Source of the DNA: Tessaracoccus bendigoensis DSM 12906
Lineage (GTDB): Bacteria; Actinomycetota; Actinomycetes; Propionibacteriales; Propionibacteriaceae
DNA: 42,289 nucleotides
NCBI RefSeq assembly: GCF_900141915.1
Contig: NZ_FQZG01000032.1
Location: 1 to 42,289 of the forward strand
Direction of reading: 5' to 3'
The notes under the pieces were generated by a model. The model was not told the origin of the DNA. It worked only from the letters and a program-made list of their open reading frames with translations, and made no database searches. The translations under genes and the position numbers were made by a program. Below are positions 37,874-42,289 of this stretch, one piece after another. Each line of letters opens with the position of its first letter. Position 1 is the stretch's first letter.

Positions 37874-38889
37874 TGAGTGCCGGCGGCAGGTCCCGTGTAG
37901 TCGTGGCCGTGCTCGCTCTCGGGGCGCCGTTGCTCGTCGGCGTGGTCCTGGCGGTTTGGGCGCTGGCTGATTCCCCGCTGCAGTCCGCGACGCGGCCACA
38001 GCCCTTGATCGGGACGGTCGAGCTGGCTGAGCGCCGCGATGTGGAGCTGACTTCGGTGACGCTGATCCCGGCTGAGCCGTACCCCGTTGTGAGTCAGTCG
38101 ACGGGGACGGTGACCGCATTGTCGATCACTTCCGGGGAGGCGATCGGCTCTGGGGCGACGGCCTTGGCTGTCGATGGCCGGCCAGTGGTGGCGTATGTCT
38201 CGGCTGCGCCGCTTTACCGGGACATCGTTGAGGGACTGGAGGGTGATGATGTCGCGGCGGCTCAGCGGCTACTGGCTGATCTGGGTCATCTCGACGCAGT
38301 GGACGGACGTGCCGGCTCGCCGACTACGGCCGCGATCCGCGCCTTCAACGCTGCCCAAGGATACGGTGAGGACAACGGTGTCCTCGCGGTTGGGTCGCTG
38401 TTGTGGGTCCCGGAGGGTAGTGCTGCGCCGCAGTCCGTGACGATACGCGTCGGGCAGCTCGTCGCACCGCAAACGGAGTTGTACATGACGGCCTCGGGCG
38501 AGGATCGCATCGAGGTCGGTGCACCCGAGGCCGACGTCGACCGTCTGCTGACCGTTGGCTCGGTCACAGCGACCCTTGGGTCCGGGCAGACCACCCTCAC
38601 CGATCCCGCGGACATCGAGGCTATCAAGACTGTGCTCGGTGGCGAGACCACAGCCGGTGCGGCTCTCGAGTCCATCACGCCACGGACGGTCGGCACGGTG
38701 CCGGCCAGTGCAGTTGTGGTGGGAACCGATGGAGTGGCCTGCTTCTTCACGGACCTTCAGGGACCGGGGACTCGGATCGATGCAGCTGCCGGTTCGTTCG
38801 GGCTGGTCGACGTCGACGCCGATCTCATTGGGACACCAGTGCTGATCAATCCGCGTACGACGCGGGAGGATCTGGCATGCGACTCGTAG
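37873..38889 (+). CDS. Membrane-fusion protein with peptidoglycan-binding domain
   Basis: A 338-aa HlyD/MacA-like adaptor. An N-terminal helix (~8-32) anchors it; the periplasm-side part opens with a lipoyl/barrel region (VSQSTGTVTALSITSGEAIG) and holds an inserted peptidoglycan-binding domain at ~116-180 (DDVAAAQRLLADLGHL, TTAAIRAFNAAQGYG). The last third returns to barrel strands. In Gram-positive cells such adaptors join an ABC transporter to the cell wall. It overlaps the ABC ATPase gene by 13 bp. Confidence 0.85.
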   Translation: MSAGGRSRVVVAVLALGAPLLVGVVLAVWALADSPLQSATRPQPLIGTVELAERRDVELTSVTLIPAEPYPVVSQSTGTVTALSITSGEAIGSGATALAVDGRPVVAYVSAAPLYRDIVEGLEGDDVAAAQRLLADLGHLDAVDGRAGSPTTAAIRAFNAAQGYGEDNGVLAVGSLLWVPEGSAAPQSVTIRVGQLVAPQTELYMTASGEDRIEVGAPEADVDRLLTVGSVTATLGSGQTTLTDPADIEAIKTVLGGETTAGAALESITPRTVGTVPASAVVVGTDGVACFFTDLQGPGTRIDAAAGSFGLVDVDADLIGTPVLINPRTTREDLACDS

Positions 38890-39536
38890 CCGAGGGTCTC
38901 CACTTCAGCTATCCGGGTGGAGACCGGTCTGTTCTGGCAAACCTGTCGTTCGAGGTTCAATCGGGCACGAGCGCGGCGATCATCGGCCCGTCGGGTTCGG
39001 GCAAGACCACGCTGTTGTCCGTGCTCGGAGGCCTTCTTCCCCCGCAGCGGGGCCTTTTCCGTTGCACGGACGACGACGGCCTCGATCATGCGCCTGCCGA
39101 CGTCGCGACCTGGGTGCTCCAGACAGTCTCGCTGCTCCCCGAGCGGAGCGTGAGAGACAACGTGTGTCTGGGCGCCTACCTCGACGGCACTCCGCGCGAT
39201 CTGGCCCGCGAACGGGCGGCGGATGCTCTTGCCGTCGTGGGCCTGGCCGACCGTGCCAGCGAGCCGGCCGGGGTGCTCTCCGGTGGTGAGGGGCAGCGTG
39301 TCGCAATCGCACGGGCCCTCGCCTCGAGGCGGCCGCTGATCTTCGCCGACGAGCCCACCGGCCAGCTGGACGCCTCGACCACCGCTGCGGTGCTCGATGC
39401 ATTCTTTGCACTGGCGTCACGGACGATCGTGCTGATCACTCACGACGAGACGGCCGCGGCCCGGTGCGACATCGTCTGGCACCTGGTGGATGGGACGCTG
39501 GTGCGATCAGAAGCCGGTCAGAAGGTGCGACGATGA
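38877..39536 (+). CDS. ABC transporter ATP-binding protein (LolD/MacB type)
   Basis: A 219-aa ATPase. Walker A GPSGSGKTT is at 37-45, the Q-loop is LQTVSLLPERSV, the signature LSGGEGQ is at 134-140, and Walker B LIFADEPTG is at ~154-162, followed by the switch His in ITHDE. The signature's fifth residue is Gly-Glu instead of the more common GQ, a minor change. It energises the permease that follows by ATGA overlap. Function: export or extraction of a membrane or secreted substrate. Confidence 0.93.
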   Translation: MRLVAEGLHFSYPGGDRSVLANLSFEVQSGTSAAIIGPSGSGKTTLLSVLGGLLPPQRGLFRCTDDDGLDHAPADVATWVLQTVSLLPERSVRDNVCLGAYLDGTPRDLARERAADALAVVGLADRASEPAGVLSGGEGQRVAIARALASRRPLIFADEPTGQLDASTTAAVLDAFFALASRTIVLITHDETAAARCDIVWHLVDGTLVRSEAGQKVRR

Positions 39537-40645
39537 GCGAGTCACCCTGGCCGGTCGGCTTGGCCGTCTCGGAGGGGGTGGCGAACGCGCGGTCCGGGCG
39601 CTGGGTCTCCCTCATCATCGTCGTGGCTGTGGCGTGGATTACGACCGGGGTTGGCCTGGCCAACGCGCTCGAGGTGAGTACTCTCTCTCGCGCCGAGGAA
39701 GAGTGGATCGCCGCGGGAGCATTCGTCATGTCGATCGAGCCCGCCTCCCACGAGACAGGCGCCCGCATCGATGTCGCTGCCTGCGAGCGGCTGAGCCAAA
39801 CGGACGGGATTTCGGCCTCGTTCGCGGTGGCCGTGACCACTGCCACGATCGAACCGGCCAATGCGCCGGGCACGCTCACGACGCTAAGCGAGGTCTCGCC
39901 CGGAATCTATCCCTTCCTGGATGTCCGTGAACCGACCGGAGCTGGACTGGTGGCCACTGCCACCGCAGCAGGCCCGATTGGTCTCGCAGACGGCGAGGAC
40001 ACAATCTTCACGCGAACCGACGCCTCCGGAACCTCGACCCCCATGCGGGCCACCGCAGTGATCGTCGACCGCGCCGCCCTCAGCGCCGGCCTGGAAGGCT
40101 CCTTCATGCTGCCCGCCTTGCTGACCGGTGAGGCGGACTCGTGCCACGTCAGGACCGACGCAGCTCACATTGAGGCCGTCCCCACCTATGTGAGCCAGGC
40201 ACTGTCTGCCCCAGACGGCACCTTGGCCATCGTTCGACCACTCCTGTCCACCAACACGTACGGCCTCGACTTCGCCACGGCCTACTCGAACCGGATCCTC
40301 ACCGGAGCGTGGGCCGGCGGAACAGTGGCACTGACCGCACTATGGGCGCTAGTGCAACGGGCACGGCGAACACGTCACGCCATCTACCAAACATTCGGCG
40401 CGCACTCACGGGCAAGACTGACGATGCAGCTCACCGAATGGGCCGCCCTGTCACTCCCCGGGGCGACCTGGGGCTGGGGAATCGCGACATCCCTCGCGAT
40501 CGGTCTAGGCGCCGACCCGGGCATCTCGCTGACTCAAATCACCCTGCAGATCATCGCCACCTGGTGTGCTGTGTCGATCGCGATCGTCGCCATCGCACTG
40601 ATTCCCGTCGGGACACTACTCGATGCGTTGAAGGACCGCTCCTGA
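39533..40645 (+). CDS. FtsX/MacB-type ABC permease
   Basis: A 370-aa permease with one helix at ~24-45, a large external domain (~46-270), and three helices near the C-terminus (ILTGAWAGGTVALTALWALV; GATWGWGIATSLAIGLG; IATWCAVSIAIVAIALIPVG). This is the layout of MacB/FtsX permeases, which move substrates from the membrane or outside and use the external domain for partner contacts. Last gene of the operon. Positions 40646-40815 after it hold no gene I can support. Confidence 0.88.
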   Translation: MSESPWPVGLAVSEGVANARSGRWVSLIIVVAVAWITTGVGLANALEVSTLSRAEEEWIAAGAFVMSIEPASHETGARIDVAACERLSQTDGISASFAVAVTTATIEPANAPGTLTTLSEVSPGIYPFLDVREPTGAGLVATATAAGPIGLADGEDTIFTRTDASGTSTPMRATAVIVDRAALSAGLEGSFMLPALLTGEADSCHVRTDAAHIEAVPTYVSQALSAPDGTLAIVRPLLSTNTYGLDFATAYSNRILTGAWAGGTVALTALWALVQRARRTRHAIYQTFGAHSRARLTMQLTEWAALSLPGATWGWGIATSLAIGLGADPGISLTQITLQIIATWCAVSIAIVAIALIPVGTLLDALKDRS

Positions 40646-40827
40646 GCCCGGACCAGCCGCACAGGTGACAGGAGCATCACCAAATCAGCAACAGATCCCA
40701 GCCGTCTGCATAACCGGTTTGCGACCGACTGTAATGCCTCGCTGAGTCCTTAAGCTTGGCGTTTTACCGCCTCATCCACATGCTATGCCGCCGACTACTG
40801 CGTGGGCACGCTCGCGGGGGGGGGGGG

Positions 40828-42202
40828 CTGTCAAGTTAACGGTGTATCTCATTGTTGTTTGACTCTCAGTATCGGCGGCCGGCGGAGAGCCGACCGTCGA
40901 AGGTGATCTCGAACGCGTTGAGGGCGCCCTTCCAGCGCTGTGTCCAACGTGCTCGTCCCTTGCCTGTGGGGTCCAGCGCCATCACGGCCAGGTAGACGCA
41001 CTTGAGCGCGGCCTGCTCGTTGGGGAAGTGCCCGCGGGCCTTGACGGCTTTGCGGATCCTGGCGTTGACCGACTCGATCGCATTGGTGGTACACACGATC
41101 CGGCGGATCTCCTTGTCGAACTGCAGGAACGGGACGAACTCCGGCCACGCGTTCTCCCACAAGCGCACGATCGCCGGATACTTACTACCCCACTGCTCGG
41201 TGAACTCCAGGAACCGGTCCTCGGCCGCGGACACGGTGTCGGCGGTGTAGATCGGCCGTAGCGCGCGGGCCAGCTTGTCCCAGTCCTGCCTTGCCGCGTA
41301 GCGGAACGACCCGCGGATCAGGTGGACCACGCAGGTCTGCACAATCGTTTGCGGCCACACGTTCCCCACCGAATCGGGCAAACCTTTCAGCCCGTCGCAC
41401 ACCAGCATCAACACGTCCGTCACGCCGCGGTTCTTGATCTCGGTCAGCACCTGCTGCCAGTACTTCGCGCCCTCGCCGCCGTCCCCGGCCCACAGCCCGA
41501 GGATGTCGCGGTTCCCCTCGACGGTGACCGCCAACGCGACGTAGATCGGCCGGTTCGCGACCTGCCCGTCACGGACCTTCACATGGATCGCGTCGATGAA
41601 CACCACCGGATACACCGGGTCCAGCGGCCGGTTCTGCCACTCGCCCATCGAGTCCAGGACCTTGTCAGTGATCGTCGAAATCGTGGTCTTCGACACCTCA
41701 GAGCCATACACATCGGCCAGATGCGCCGCGATATCGCCATGCGTCAGCCCGCGAGCCGACAGCGACAACACCACATCCTCGATCGCCCCCAGACGCCGTT
41801 GCCGCTTCGCCACCACGACCGGCTCAAACGACCCGGCCCGATCCCGAGGCACAGCGATCTCGACCGGGCCGGCCTTCGTCAGCACCGTCTTCGACCGCGT
41901 CCCGTTACGGGCATTGTCGCTGCCCTCGACCCGCTCATGCTTGTCATAGCCCAGATGCGCGGTCATCTCGCCCTCCAGGGCCGACTCCAGGACCAGCTTC
42001 GTCAGCTGAGCCAGCAACCCGCCCTCGCCCTCCACCGACAGCCCCAGCCGCTGCGCGTCGCCCACGAGCTGCGCCACCAAATCCTTGTCCACCAGCGGGG
42101 CCGTTCCCGTCGCCGTCACCTCGTCACCCTCCATCACGACCGCCTCAGCGACCGGCTCAACCTGCATCCTCATCAGGTACCTCCTACATCGGAGTTATGT
42201 GA
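40828..42202 (-). mobile_element. IS256-family insertion sequence, right end unclear
   Basis: Carries an intact transposase gene. The left end is taken just after a run of 12 G's (40816-40827), where GGCTGTCAAGTTAACGGTGT begins. The matching inverted end is not visible upstream of the transposase, where a different repeat series starts at 42203; the element may be truncated or its end interrupted by another insertion. No target duplication can be seen. Confidence 0.6.
40866..42173 (-). CDS. IS256-family (mutator-type) transposase
   Basis: A full-length 435-aa DDE transposase of the Transposase_mut family. DDE surroundings are intact: VVFIDAIHVKVRDGQ, LMLVCDGLKGLPDSVGNVWP, and CTTNAIESVNARIRKAVKAR with the catalytic Glu. 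The family opening GEMTAHLGYDKHERVEGSDN and RNGTRSKTV are present. GGAGG seven bases before ATG 42173 supports the start. It appears functional. Confidence 0.93.
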   Translation of the reverse strand: MRMQVEPVAEAVVMEGDEVTATGTAPLVDKDLVAQLVGDAQRLGLSVEGEGGLLAQLTKLVLESALEGEMTAHLGYDKHERVEGSDNARNGTRSKTVLTKAGPVEIAVPRDRAGSFEPVVVAKRQRRLGAIEDVVLSLSARGLTHGDIAAHLADVYGSEVSKTTISTITDKVLDSMGEWQNRPLDPVYPVVFIDAIHVKVRDGQVANRPIYVALAVTVEGNRDILGLWAGDGGEGAKYWQQVLTEIKNRGVTDVLMLVCDGLKGLPDSVGNVWPQTIVQTCVVHLIRGSFRYAARQDWDKLARALRPIYTADTVSAAEDRFLEFTEQWGSKYPAIVRLWENAWPEFVPFLQFDKEIRRIVCTTNAIESVNARIRKAVKARGHFPNEQAALKCVYLAVMALDPTGKGRARWTQRWKGALNAFEITFDGRLSAGRRY

Positions 42203-42277
42203 TGTCTCACGAGATCGTGGACGGTTGTGTCTCGGGACATCGTTGACGGTCGGGTGTCTCATGAGTTCGTGGACGGT
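42203..42277. repeat. Three 23-bp repeats at the window end
   Basis: Copies at 42203-42225, 42228-42250 and 42255-42277 share TGTCTC at the start and GACGGT at the end, with close but not identical middles. They look like insertion-sequence ends or multiple transposase-binding sites, possibly of an IS481-type element beyond the window. Their start may mark where the IS256 upstream end was replaced. Confidence 0.6.
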
Positions 42278-42289
42278 CGGTTCTGGGTG

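Overview
The window is high-GC actinobacterial DNA. Gene style (gyrB-gyrA followed by a DUF3566 membrane protein and tRNA-Ile, a Gram-positive Tad pilus locus, many GTG starts, ATGA overlaps) points to Actinomycetota, perhaps Propionibacteriaceae or a relative. Family names come from reading the translations; no search was run.

Region 1 (1-12320) is an accessory island. A minus-strand gene encodes a TIR domain, one membrane helix and a WD40-like beta-propeller (209-3592). It is bracketed by two direct copies of a ~100-bp block (51-149, 4053-4150), and a 39-bp tandem array lies upstream of it. Next comes a compact minus-strand operon read from 11090 down to 4354: an HTH protein with a beta-rich C-terminus, a helical unknown, a TPR protein, a Rossmann plus RyR-domain protein, and a TIR protein. 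The C-terminus of that TIR protein seems to share a domain with the HTH protein. A divergent unknown gene (11197-12258) closes the unit at a strong hairpin. TIR and RyR domains are both linked to nucleotide signalling in bacterial immunity, so this is the best candidate for an undescribed system.

Region 2 (12431-19864) holds a small lipoprotein operon, a TauE/SafE permease gene broken by one in-frame amber codon, gyrB, gyrA, a DUF3566 protein, tRNA-Ile(GAU) and a clear terminator.

Region 3 (19865-34590), just after the tRNA, looks like an island. It carries an excisionase-like HTH gene, small unknowns, a large sigma-70-like regulator, a tandem XRE protein and a complete-looking Tad/Flp gene set: SAF/CpaB, degenerate TadZ, TadA, TadB, TadC, a 58-aa Flp, TadE-like proteins, a lipoprotein-like protein, a PKD-like protein, and a 977-aa membrane LysM protein ending in a BTAD regulator module. 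No integrase and no prepilin peptidase are visible.

Region 4 (34600-42289) is a patchwork. It holds a secreted DUF2690-like protein, a broken AAA ATPase gene fused to an IS110 tail, and an IS1380 remnant. A five-gene export-type operon follows (secreted small protein, lipoprotein, membrane-fusion protein, ABC ATPase, FtsX-type permease), and then an intact IS256-family transposase whose upstream flank carries three 23-bp repeats resembling insertion-sequence ends.
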